In this document: one piece after another, positions 14,404 to 21,982 of the stretch | Position numbering within the stretch: the stretch's first letter is position 1 | Layout: every line of letters begins with the position of its first letter | Source of the DNA: a bacterium | GTDB lineage: Bacteria; Bacillota; Clostridia; Oscillospirales; Acutalibacteraceae | DNA: 27,405 nt | Reading direction: 5' to 3' | Assembly (NCBI GenBank): GCA_004560045.1 | Contig: SFWF01000012.1 | Span: forward strand, 1-27,405 | Notes under the pieces: generated by a model | Seen by the model: the letters and a program-made list of their open reading frames with translations, nothing else | Databases searched by the model: none | What the model was told of the DNA's origin: nothing | Position numbers and translations under genes: made by a program

Positions 14404-15246
14404 ATGAAAATAGGAGTTATAACCGACTGTTTAAAAATAGGTCATTTAGCCGCCATAAAAAAGGCCGGCGAGCTGGGCTTTTCGGGAGTTCAGATATACG
14501 CTACCACGGGAGACTTTTCTCCCTGGACCTTATCGGACGAAAAAAAGTCTGAATATAAAAAGGCGCTTTTAGACGCAGACCTCGAAATATCTGCCCTTTG
14601 CGGCGATATGGGCGGTCACGGCTTTCAGAACGCCGACGAGGTCCCCGAAAGAATCGAAAAGACCAAGACTATCGTCGACCTTGCGGTAGAGTTCGGAGCC
14701 TCGGTGGTTACGACCCATATCGGGGTTATCCCAGCCGATAAAAAGCATCCCCGCTATAAGGTAATGCTGGATGCCCTTACGGAATGCGGCCTTTACGCAA
14801 AGGAAAAGGGGGTTACCCTCGCAATAGAGACCGGCCCCGAAAAGGCCGCTGTTTTAAAGATGTTCCTTGACGATACAAAGGGCGGCGTAGGCGTCAATCT
14901 CGACCCCGCAAACTTCGTTATGGTAACGGGTCAGGACCCCGTAGAGGCGGTCGAGCTTTTAGGCGATTATATCGTTCATACCCACGTTAAGGACGGTATT
15001 ATGCTTAAAAAGACCGACCCCGAAATAATCTACGAGCATTTTGCAACCGGCGGCATCGAAGCCCTTAACGTTGCCGACTATTTTATCGAAACTCCCCTCG
15101 GTGAGGGAAATGTAGATTTCCCCGCCTATATTGCCGCTCTTAAAAAGGTCGGCTTCGACGGTTATCTTACCGTAGAGCGTGAGGCAGGGGACGACCCCGT
15201 TGCCGACATAAAGCTCGCCTTCGACACCGTCTCAAAGCTTATCTAA
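14404..15246 (+). CDS. Xylose-isomerase-like TIM-barrel protein (1)
   Basis: A 280-residue sugar phosphate isomerase/epimerase superfamily protein (AP_endonuc_2 fold). Expected metal ligands are Glu142 (AIETGPEKA), Asp167 (NLDPANF), a His in VHTHVKDG (192 or 194) and Glu258 (TVEREAG). The family includes inosose dehydratases, epimerases and 3-keto-glycoside lyases. It is third in the operon, nine nt after gene 2, behind AGGAGGAGCTT. Together with the two oxidoreductases it suggests oxidise-then-isomerise/eliminate chemistry. Confidence 0.88.
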   Translation: MKIGVITDCLKIGHLAAIKKAGELGFSGVQIYATTGDFSPWTLSDEKKSEYKKALLDADLEISALCGDMGGHGFQNADEVPERIEKTKTIVDLAVEFGASVVTTHIGVIPADKKHPRYKVMLDALTECGLYAKEKGVTLAIETGPEKAAVLKMFLDDTKGGVGVNLDPANFVMVTGQDPVEAVELLGDYIVHTHVKDGIMLKKTDPEIIYEHFATGGIEALNVADYFIETPLGEGNVDFPAYIAALKKVGFDGYLTVEREAGDDPVADIKLAFDTVSKLI

Positions 15247-15250
15247 CAAA

Positions 15251-15286
15251 AAAACACAGGACGATCAGGCTATCGTCCTGTGTTTT
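15251..15286. terminator. Bidirectional terminator containing the AraC stop codon
   Basis: AAAACACAGGACGAT (15251-15265) with ATCGTCCTGTGTTTT (15272-15286), a 15-bp perfect stem with 6-nt loop. On the minus strand the right arm encodes the last residues of the cupin-AraC protein, and its stop codon spans the loop/stem junction (15272-15270). Confidence 0.88.
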
Positions 15287-16118
15287 TTCTGTATTTAAGG
15301 GGAGAAAGTTCGTATTTTTTCGAAAATTCCTTAAAAAATTTCGTGCGGTTGGAAAATCCGACCTCAAGGCAGATGTCGCTGACGCTGAGCTCGGTCTCTT
15401 TAAGGAGCCTTGCCGCAAGCTCTAATCTGCAGGAGATTACGTATTCGGTAAAGGTCTGCCCCGTTTTTGCCTTAAAAAGTCGCGAAAAATAGGTCGGATT
15501 ATAATGATTATCGGCCGCCAGCTTTTCAATGCTTATATGCTGGGTACAGTTTAGCCTGATACTGTCTAAAAGGCGGTCGCCGATGCCGTCGTTTTTTCTT
15601 ATGGGGAGCGACATTTTTCTGAAGGTGAAGGTAAGAAGGGCATTAAATGCCGAACGAAGCATAACCTCTTTGCCCGCCTCGTCGGCCTTCTGCTCGGATA
15701 TCGCAAGGTCGATAAGAGCCTCAAACCTACCGCATTCCTCTGGGCTTAAGTGCGCCAGCAGGCTCGTTCGGTCGACCTTTTCTTTGAGTTCTCTGAAATC
15801 CTCGAGTTCTAAAAGAGAAAAGGCGTTATCGGTACCGAGAAGGGCGGAGTTTATAAACTCGGGCTTTAGGATTATATTTGCGTAGGAAAAACGCTTCGAG
15901 CAGGTGAAGCTGTGACTGCTGCCCAGATTTATAAAAAGCAGGTCGCCTGCCGAGGCGGTGTATTCGGTTCCGTCCACGATCTGCAGACTGCTTCCCGAAA
16001 AAACGTAAACTATCTCTAAAAAGTCGTGGGTGTGAGTGGTGGTAGTCCGACCGTCGCTTAGCGTGATAAAACAGCCTTCGTCGGTGTAATAATGATTATT
16101 CTCAAAGTTCAGCGCCAT
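15270..16118 (-). CDS. AraC-family regulator with cupin sensor
   Basis: A 282-residue regulator. The N-terminal cupin (about 20-90) shows THTHDFLEIVYVFSG and SAGDLLFINLGSSHSF, the typical histidine-bearing sugar-sensing half; the C-terminal AraC DNA-binding domain (about 183-280) shows SIEKLAADNHYNPTYFSRLF and SDICLEVGFSNRTKFFKEF. It starts inside the end of the upstream PocR-type regulator (17-nt overlap) behind AAAGGAGACACTT, so the two are translationally coupled. It ends within a terminator hairpin shared with the convergent operon. Confidence 0.92.
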   Translation of the reverse strand: MALNFENNHYYTDEGCFITLSDGRTTTTHTHDFLEIVYVFSGSSLQIVDGTEYTASAGDLLFINLGSSHSFTCSKRFSYANIILKPEFINSALLGTDNAFSLLELEDFRELKEKVDRTSLLAHLSPEECGRFEALIDLAISEQKADEAGKEVMLRSAFNALLTFTFRKMSLPIRKNDGIGDRLLDSIRLNCTQHISIEKLAADNHYNPTYFSRLFKAKTGQTFTEYVISCRLELAARLLKETELSVSDICLEVGFSNRTKFFKEFSKKYELSPLKYRKNTGR

Positions 16119-16941
16119 AAGTGTCTCCTTTGCGTTCTGCTCTGTACTGAGCAGGGGTGACCGCGACCTCCCGCATAAAAATTCGGTTAAAATAGGTGAC
16201 GTTGTTAAAGCCTACCATACCCGCAATTTCCGATATTTTAAGATTTGTAGAGGCAAGCTTTTCTTTGGCCGAGGATATTCTTAAACGGTTGGTATATTCC
16301 TTGACCGTAAGGCCTGTATGCTCCTTGAATTTTCTTCCGAGATACTTTTCGTTATATCCGAAAAAGTCGGCCGTCTCCCTCAGAGAAAAATCGTAGTAGA
16401 GATTTTCTCTTATGTAGCTTTTAATGTTTTCGATAAGACTGCTTCGGTCCCCTGAGCTTCCGTCTCCGAATTTTTCAAGAAGCCTTAAAATATGATCCTC
16501 TAAAATATCCGCCGTGATTTTACAGTCCTCTTCGGTAAAATCCGTCTCTAAAGTATCGATCAGCTCCTCTGAAAATTTGCTGTGAAGGATTCGGTCGAAT
16601 TCGCCGACCCCGCTTCTTATATGTCCGATAAAAATTACACAGACCGCCTCTCCGTCACGCACAACGGGGTGACAGTATTCGTAAATTCCGTTTACACAGT
16701 GCCCGAAAAGCGGTTTTTTCGTCCTGACGACCCGCCTCAGCACCGTATTTCTGCATCTTATACAGGTAAGAAGCTCCTTATAGGAGGACTTTGCGGTGTC
16801 GCATATTTCGGTAGAGTGAATACGGCTTCCGTGAGGTAGGGCGGTCATTGCATTTCCGTGTTTCCCTAAAAACACCACCGAAATATGAAGCTTAGTGCCT
16901 TTGGTCAGGATGTTCAGCATATCCTTAAGATTTCTCTGCAT
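16102..16941 (-). CDS. AraC-family regulator with PocR-like sensor
   Basis: A 279-residue regulator. The N-terminal half resembles the PocR ligand-sensing domain: Cys60-x2-Cys63, then GHCVNGIYEYCHPVV with Cys82 and Cys90, then VCVIFIGHIRSG. PocR domains bind small molecules such as propanediol; the four cysteines suggest metal or redox sensing, unproven. The C-terminal AraC domain is at about 172-270 (SLRETADFFGYNEKYLGRKF; ISEIAGMVGFNNVTYFNRIF). GGTGAAATT precedes the ATG. It is divergent from the FAD oxidoreductase gene and overlaps the cupin-AraC gene downstream, forming a two-regulator operon. Confidence 0.88.
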   Translation of the reverse strand: MQRNLKDMLNILTKGTKLHISVVFLGKHGNAMTALPHGSRIHSTEICDTAKSSYKELLTCIRCRNTVLRRVVRTKKPLFGHCVNGIYEYCHPVVRDGEAVCVIFIGHIRSGVGEFDRILHSKFSEELIDTLETDFTEEDCKITADILEDHILRLLEKFGDGSSGDRSSLIENIKSYIRENLYYDFSLRETADFFGYNEKYLGRKFKEHTGLTVKEYTNRLRISSAKEKLASTNLKISEIAGMVGFNNVTYFNRIFMREVAVTPAQYRAERKGDTYGAEL

Positions 16942-16971
16942 AATTTCACCAAACTATCAAGATTTTATGTT

Positions 16972-17000
16972 ATTTTATCATATAAATATCTTTTGTTCAA
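16972..17000 (-). promoter_or_regulatory. Promoter of the two-regulator operon
   Basis: On the minus strand TTGAAC (16995-17000), 17-nt spacer, TAAAAT (16972-16977). Confidence 0.6.
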
Positions 17001-17020
17001 TAAAAAGGTTTATTATGTTA

Positions 17021-17049
17021 TAGAAAAGTGCTTTAAAAAGTTATATAAT
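17021..17049 (+). promoter_or_regulatory. Promoter of the FAD oxidoreductase gene
   Basis: TAGAAA (17021-17026), 17-nt spacer, TATAAT (17044-17049). The -35 matches four of six, so activation is possible. It is back-to-back with the regulator promoter. Confidence 0.65.
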
Positions 17050-17067
17050 CGTGTCAGAGGTGATATT

Positions 17068-18315
17068 ATGACCAAAAAATACGATTTAGTAATTGTGGGC
17101 GGAGGCTTTGCAGGAGTTGCCGCCGCTATAGAAGCGGCCCGAGGCGGCCTTAAGGCTATTATCGTCGAGAAATACAACTGCCTCGGCGGCGCGGCAATGA
17201 ACTGCCTCGTTATGCCCTTTATGCATTACGATACTAATTTAAACGGTGAAAGGATAAAGCTTGCGGGCGGGATCTTCAACGAGATAACCGACCGTGTCTG
17301 CGGTCCTACGAGCGGTGAGAGCCTTTACTTTGACGAGGAAATAATGAAGTTAGAGCTTAACCGTATGTGTATCGAAAACGGGGTCGACCTCCTCTTTAAT
17401 ACTACCGTAACCGAGGCTAAAACCGAAAACGGAGTTATAAGCTCGGTGGTGGGCTGGGGAAAATCTGCCCGTGTCGAGCTCTTTGCCGACAATTTCGTCG
17501 ATGCTACGGGGGATGCTGAGCTTTCTGTCCTTGCAGGCTGTGAAACGAGGCTTGGAAGAGAGAAGGACAACCTCTGTCAGCCTATGACCCTCTGCTTTAG
17601 AATGAACGGTGTGGATAAGGAGCTTTTCTTTAAAACGAGAAACGAGATAAATCCCCTCTATATCGAATATCAGAAGCAGGGAAAAATTAAAAATCCCCGC
17701 GAGGACGTCCTCATTTTCAACACTCTGCAGGATAACGTGCTTCATTTTAACACTACCCGAGTTGTAAAACTGAATCCTACCGACCCCTTCGACGTGACCC
17801 GCGCCGAAATAGAGGCCCGTGAGCAGGTTTTCGAGGTCTACGAGTTTTTAAAAGAGAATTTCGAAGCCTTTAAAAATGCCAAGGTGCTTTCCACCGCCCT
17901 TCAGATAGGCATCCGCGAAAGCCGTAAGGTGGTAGGGGAATATACCCTGACGAAGGAGGACCTGCTTTCCCTTGCCCGTTTCGAGGACGGAGTAGTTACC
18001 GCAAACTACGATATCGATATTCATTCTCCCGACGGCACGGGAACCTCTCATCATTATTTTGCCCCCGGCGAGTGGTACGAGATACCCTACCGCTGCCTTA
18101 TTCCGAGGGACGCTAAAAACCTCCTTGTGGCGGGCCGCTGTATTTCGGCAACCCACGAGGCGCAGGCCTCCCTAAGAATTATGCCCTACTGCTCTGCCCT
18201 CGGTCAGGTAGCAGGCGCCGCTATCGCTCAAGCGGTCAGAAGCGGAAAGACCCTTCGCACCATCGATGTCGCCGCTCTCCGCGAACAGCTCAGAAACGAA
18301 GGCTTCATATTATAG
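17068..18315 (+). CDS. FAD-dependent oxidoreductase (FAD_oxidored type)
   Basis: A 415-residue flavoprotein. The N-terminal dinucleotide-binding motif VIVGGGFAGVAAAIEA is at 8-22, with Glu34 (IIVEK) as the expected ribose ligand. The LGGAAMNCLVMPF stretch is characteristic of the PF12831 family, and the second FAD contact is KNLLVAGRCIS in the C-terminal part. The ATG at 17068 follows AGAGGTGATATT; upstream in-frame codons run into the promoter and are rejected. Members are often found beside polysaccharide-use genes, but their reactions are mostly uncharacterised. Context suggests oxidation of a sugar-derived intermediate under control of the divergent PocR-AraC regulator. Confidence 0.87.
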   Translation: MTKKYDLVIVGGGFAGVAAAIEAARGGLKAIIVEKYNCLGGAAMNCLVMPFMHYDTNLNGERIKLAGGIFNEITDRVCGPTSGESLYFDEEIMKLELNRMCIENGVDLLFNTTVTEAKTENGVISSVVGWGKSARVELFADNFVDATGDAELSVLAGCETRLGREKDNLCQPMTLCFRMNGVDKELFFKTRNEINPLYIEYQKQGKIKNPREDVLIFNTLQDNVLHFNTTRVVKLNPTDPFDVTRAEIEAREQVFEVYEFLKENFEAFKNAKVLSTALQIGIRESRKVVGEYTLTKEDLLSLARFEDGVVTANYDIDIHSPDGTGTSHHYFAPGEWYEIPYRCLIPRDAKNLLVAGRCISATHEAQASLRIMPYCSALGQVAGAAIAQAVRSGKTLRTIDVAALREQLRNEGFIL

Positions 18316-18334
18316 GGACGAGGGCCTTTGGCCG

Positions 18335-18365
18335 CAGTGGTCAGTGATCAGTGGTCAGTGGTCAG
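18335..18365 (+). repeat. Heptamer tandem array CAGTGRT
   Basis: Four perfect-period copies of a 7-nt unit (CAGTGGT, CAGTGAT, CAGTGGT, CAGTGGT) plus a partial CAG. It lies just after the FAD oxidoreductase stop, outside any gene. Confidence 0.85.
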
Positions 18366-18388
18366 AAAAGAGTAACGCCTTTGAAGTA

Positions 18389-18416
18389 GGGAAAGGGGAA
18401 ACGGGAAATGGGAAAG
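18389..18416 (+). repeat. Heptamer tandem array GGGAAAN
   Basis: Four 7-nt units (GGGAAAG, GGGAAAC, GGGAAAT, GGGAAAG) 23 nt after the first array. The same period with an unrelated sequence is notable. Confidence 0.82.
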
Positions 18417-18484
18417 GCAAGCGGTGGATGAGTAGAAACCTATATTGCTCATCTAAACGGAACTACGTCTAAGCCTAAATTGTA

Positions 18485-18522
18485 AAACGGCTACGCACAA
18501 ATTATACCGTGCGTAGCCGTTT
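18485..18522. terminator. Bidirectional terminator
   Basis: AAACGGCTACGCAC (18485-18498) with GTGCGTAGCCGTTT (18509-18522), 14 bp perfect, 10-nt loop, A-run on one side and T-rich on the other. It serves the FAD oxidoreductase and the minus-strand galT operon. Confidence 0.85.
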
Positions 18523-18526
18523 CATT

Positions 18527-19396
18527 TTACTTATTTATGATCTCATCCGCCATCTTGTAGGTTATGCGGTAGATCTCGTCGAAAAGCTCTGCGGAGAAAT
18601 CGTGAATGCGGTTAAGCTCCAGAGAGAAAACTCCCTTGTAGCCTATCTCGTGAAGGGCGTCTCTGACCGCCTTCCAGTCGGTACAGCCGATTCCGGGGAG
18701 GTTGTGCTGATCGGCGTTACCGTAGGTGTCGTGAACGTGAAGCACCTTTATAAGGTCGCCCACCTCTTTTATCTGCTCGCCGATCTCCTTACCACATCGG
18801 AAAGCCATGGTGTGACCCGTGTCGAAGCACATTCCGAGATTCGGGTGGTTGACCCTTCTTACAACCTCTGCGACCTCGTGGGGATGTGAGATCGAAAATC
18901 CGATGCAGGGCATATTCTCATAGCATATCGTTAGGTTATAATCCTTTGCATATTCGGCAAGCTCGGTCAGTAGCGTAACGTTTTGCTCGAAGGTGTCCTT
19001 TGCAATCTCACAACCGCGGTCACTCCAGCCGTTTACCATAAGGGGATGAACGACGAGAAAACGGATGTCGGCGGCGCCGCAAAGACGGGTGCATCGCTTA
19101 ATTCCCTCCATCAGCTTGGTGCGCTGTTCATCGGTGTAGGGATCTCCCTGAGCGATTACGGGAGCGTGAGCCTGATGAAGAACCATTCCCGACCTTTCGG
19201 CAAGCTCCTTTTCGTATAAAACGAGGGCCTTTGCATCCTCTTCGGGAAGGGTCATGGTAGGAGCGCTGAAATCTCCCAAAGAACTAAAGTCAATGTGGGT
19301 GAAGCCGAAGCCCGCCAGCTTTTCGTAGGTCTTTTCTCCCCAGCGTTTGCCGAAGTGGGAATACTCGTTTGCGTTTGCAGAAACTCCAATGTTCAT
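18527..19396 (-). CDS. Xylose-isomerase-like TIM-barrel protein (2)
   Basis: A 289-residue sugar phosphate isomerase/epimerase family protein. Predicted metal ligands are Glu160 (ICYENMP), Asp192 (CFDTGH), a His of VLHVHDTYG (220 or 222) and Glu260 (SLELNRI). The FDTGH and HVHD motifs are typical of the AP_endonuc_2 fold. It is last in the galT operon, 12 nt after the transporter gene, with AAAGGAGATATGAT before the ATG. It differs clearly from the TIM-barrel protein at 14404, so it is unlikely to be a recent duplicate. Confidence 0.88.
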   Translation of the reverse strand: MNIGVSANANEYSHFGKRWGEKTYEKLAGFGFTHIDFSSLGDFSAPTMTLPEEDAKALVLYEKELAERSGMVLHQAHAPVIAQGDPYTDEQRTKLMEGIKRCTRLCGAADIRFLVVHPLMVNGWSDRGCEIAKDTFEQNVTLLTELAEYAKDYNLTICYENMPCIGFSISHPHEVAEVVRRVNHPNLGMCFDTGHTMAFRCGKEIGEQIKEVGDLIKVLHVHDTYGNADQHNLPGIGCTDWKAVRDALHEIGYKGVFSLELNRIHDFSAELFDEIYRITYKMADEIINK

Positions 19397-19408
19397 ATCA
19401 TATCTCCT

Positions 19409-20356
19409 TTAACTGAATACCTGAGCTAAGGCAACTATTACGGGCATAGTTACGATCGACAGAAGGGTCGTAAAGGCCACGAGGTTTACCGATGTGTTGA
19501 TATCGTTATCATATTTAATGGCAAAAACGGTGGTGACCGCCGCAACAGGTGCACTGGAGGCGACGACGAGAGAAACGAGAATATCTCCCCTGATGCCGCA
19601 AAGCAGAAGCACGAAGAGGGATGCCAGCGGTACCGCGATAAGCCTCAGAGCCGCCACCAGGTAGGTGCTGGCCGATTTAAGGGAGGCTATGATATTACTG
19701 TTTGCGAGGTTAAAGCCGATAACCATCATGGCGATAGGGGTGTTGAGATTTGCCATATAGCCGAGGGTGGTATGCACGGGGGGCAGATATTTTGCCACGG
19801 GGACCGAGCCAAGGAAGATTATAAGTCCTACCGTAACGGCAATGAGTCCGGGGTTAAAAATAAGGGTTTTAACCGACAAATTTTTAATGCTTCCGCTACT
19901 GCAGATAACTCCGTAGGTCCAGACTAAAAGGTTAAATACTCCAACGCAGACCGCGCCGTAGAAAACGCCTTCCTCCCCGAGGACCGCCTCCTGAAGCGGA
20001 ATTCCCATATAGCCTACGTTTGAAAAAACGAGGCCGAAGCGAAGGACACGCATCTTCTTTTCGTCCTTGCCTCTGAAAATTAGGTGAACGAGGGCGATAG
20101 TGGCCGCCATTATGGCAAAGAACGAGACAAAGCAGATTATAAGTCCGTTAAGGTGCTGCTTATCACATTCCATATTCGAAAAGGAATTGATTATAAGGCA
20201 GGGGGTAACAAAATAAAGCACCACGTCACTCATAACCTTAGAGCCGTCAAGGGTTATGAGCTTCGTTTTATTGCCGATAAAGCCCAATCCCATAAGGATA
20301 AAGAGGACGACCACCTGCAAAAATACCGTATAAAAATTCGAAAAAAACTGTTCCAT
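19409..20356 (-). CDS. AEC-family transporter
   Basis: A 315-residue membrane protein of the auxin-efflux-carrier/malate-permease family, with about ten hydrophobic segments and a central charged loop near 90-105 (FRGKDEKKMRVLRFG). Motifs include GFIGNKTKL near the N-terminus, FSNVGYMGIPL (a conserved half-helix break) and VASSAPVAAVTTVFA near the C-terminus. It starts three bases after the galT stop with no clear ribosome binding site, so it probably relies on translational coupling. Substrates in the family are usually organic acids or amino acids; linkage to galT is unexpected. Confidence 0.85.
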   Translation of the reverse strand: MEQFFSNFYTVFLQVVVLFILMGLGFIGNKTKLITLDGSKVMSDVVLYFVTPCLIINSFSNMECDKQHLNGLIICFVSFFAIMAATIALVHLIFRGKDEKKMRVLRFGLVFSNVGYMGIPLQEAVLGEEGVFYGAVCVGVFNLLVWTYGVICSSGSIKNLSVKTLIFNPGLIAVTVGLIIFLGSVPVAKYLPPVHTTLGYMANLNTPIAMMVIGFNLANSNIIASLKSASTYLVAALRLIAVPLASLFVLLLCGIRGDILVSLVVASSAPVAAVTTVFAIKYDNDINTSVNLVAFTTLLSIVTMPVIVALAQVFS

Positions 20357-20359
20357 TTT

Positions 20360-21847
20360 TTATTTTACCGAATTACAGAAGCGGATAAATGCCGCCTTGC
20401 CTTCTTCGTTTCTCTTGTAAACGCCTGCGTGCTCTAAAACCTTTGCAAATACCTTTCCGACCTCGGCCTTTAAGATATCGTCGACGTTTTCGGCGGTTAT
20501 ATCGTAGCTGTCCTTAAACTCCTCGACCCAGTCGGCGTGAGAAGCGGTAAGCTCGTTTGCTCTGAGGTCTTCGCCCTTAACGATAGCCTCGGCGAGGGCG
20601 GCAAGCTCGGTCTTAAGACGGGCGGGAAGGACCGCAAGACCCATAACCTCGATAAGTCCGATGTTTTCCTTCTTGATGTGGTGAAGCTCGGCGTGGGGAT
20701 GATAAACGCCCATAGGATGCTCCTCGGTAGTGATGTTGTTTCGAAGAACGAGATCGAGCTCGAAATTGTCGCCGTTCTTTCTTGCAATAGGAGTAATTGT
20801 GTTATGGGGCTCGCCGTCGGTCTCGGCAAAGATAAAGGCGCTTTCGTCGGTGTAGCTTCTCCAGGCGGCAAGGATCTTATCCGCAAGGGCGCAGATGCGG
20901 TCGGTGTCGGGCGCGGAAAGACGAATTACCGACATGGGCCATTTAACGATACCTGCATTTACGTCCTCGAAGCCCTCGAAGGAAAGGGAAGTCTCAACGG
21001 GAGCCTTTGCCATGGCGAAGGTGTAGTGACCGCCCTGAAAATGGTCGTGGGTGAGGATCGAACCGCCGACGATGGGCAGATCGGCATTGGAGCCGACGAA
21101 ATAGTGGGGGAAGGACTTAACGAAGCTGAGAAGCTTTCTGAAGGTGTCGGGGTTGATGGACATAGGGTTATGTCCTGCGTCGAAAACGATGCAGTGCTCG
21201 TTATAGTAAACGTAAGGGGAATACTGCATCATCCAGTCCTTGCCGTTTACCTTAACGGGAATAATTCTGTGATTCTGACGGGCGGGGTGATTAACTCTTC
21301 CCGAGTATCCCTCGTTTTCTTTACAAAGCTGGCATTTAGGATAGCCGGCCTGAGGAAGATTTTTTGCCGCCGCAATAGCCTTGGGGTCCTTTTCGGGCTT
21401 GGACAGGTTTACGGTGATGTCGATATCGCCGTACTCGGTAGCGGTGACCCACTTCATATCCTTGGCGATACGGTAGCGGCGTATGTAATCGGTATCACAG
21501 CTAAGCTTATAATACCAGTCGGTAGCCTTAACGGGGTCCTCCTCGTAAAGCTCCTTAAAGGTCTTTCTTATATAAGAAGGACGGGGAGTTAAAATTCCCA
21601 TAAGCTTAGTGTCGAAAAGGTCGCGATAGACTGCGCTGTCCTCAATAATGCCTGCCTCGACGGCATAGTCTAAAATTCCCTTTAAAATGTCCTCAAGCTC
21701 GGCTTCGGGAACCTGCTTGGGCTCGATGTAGTCGGTAAGGGAAAGGGCCTCCAAAAGGTTATTGGTTATACATATCTTATCGTCTTCCTCGATAAGACCG
21801 GTTTTAAGTCCGTAGCTTACAAGCTGTGCGATTTTAGTGTTTATCAT
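20360..21847 (-). CDS. galT: UDP-glucose-hexose-1-phosphate uridylyltransferase, class II
   Basis: Leloir-pathway enzyme exchanging galactose-1-phosphate with UDP-glucose. The 495 residues are the Firmicutes class II form (about 490-500), longer than the class I enzymes of about 350. The conserved LTHDHFQGGHY (His267, His269, Gln271) contains the uridylyl-accepting histidine region; CQLCKENEGYSGRVNHPARQ is also typical. ACAGGGGGATATT precedes the ATG. No galK or galE is adjacent. It is the first gene of a galT / AEC / TIM-barrel operon with its own promoter. Confidence 0.95.
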   Translation of the reverse strand: MINTKIAQLVSYGLKTGLIEEDDKICITNNLLEALSLTDYIEPKQVPEAELEDILKGILDYAVEAGIIEDSAVYRDLFDTKLMGILTPRPSYIRKTFKELYEEDPVKATDWYYKLSCDTDYIRRYRIAKDMKWVTATEYGDIDITVNLSKPEKDPKAIAAAKNLPQAGYPKCQLCKENEGYSGRVNHPARQNHRIIPVKVNGKDWMMQYSPYVYYNEHCIVFDAGHNPMSINPDTFRKLLSFVKSFPHYFVGSNADLPIVGGSILTHDHFQGGHYTFAMAKAPVETSLSFEGFEDVNAGIVKWPMSVIRLSAPDTDRICALADKILAAWRSYTDESAFIFAETDGEPHNTITPIARKNGDNFELDLVLRNNITTEEHPMGVYHPHAELHHIKKENIGLIEVMGLAVLPARLKTELAALAEAIVKGEDLRANELTASHADWVEEFKDSYDITAENVDDILKAEVGKVFAKVLEHAGVYKRNEEGKAAFIRFCNSVK

Positions 21848-21880
21848 AATATCCCCCTGTAAAGTTTACACATTTATTCA

Positions 21881-21909
21881 ATTATATATCTAAACAGACC
21901 CTAAGTCAA
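21881..21909 (-). promoter_or_regulatory. Promoter of the galT operon
   Basis: On the minus strand TTGACT (21904-21909), 17-nt spacer, TATAAT (21881-21886). Confidence 0.82.
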
Positions 21910-21933
21910 TTGGTACTTTCTCATAAATTAGAG

Positions 21934-21962
21934 TTGCAAATAAGCCCTTGGGGTGATATAAT
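21934..21962 (+). promoter_or_regulatory. Promoter of the secreted SGNH-like protein
   Basis: TTGCAA (21934-21939), 17-nt spacer, TATAAT (21957-21962) with an extended TG. Initiation near 21969 leaves a leader of only about 14 nt, just enough for the AAGGAG site. Confidence 0.8.
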
Positions 21963-21982
21963 CTGGACAAGGAGTGATAGGA

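Noticed and set aside
18335..18416. CRISPR array
   Set aside because: Units are 7 nt and contiguous with no unique spacers.
20537..21592. Long plus-strand frame opposite galT
   Set aside because: Antisense shadow; galT is unambiguous and this frame has no start signal or family resemblance.
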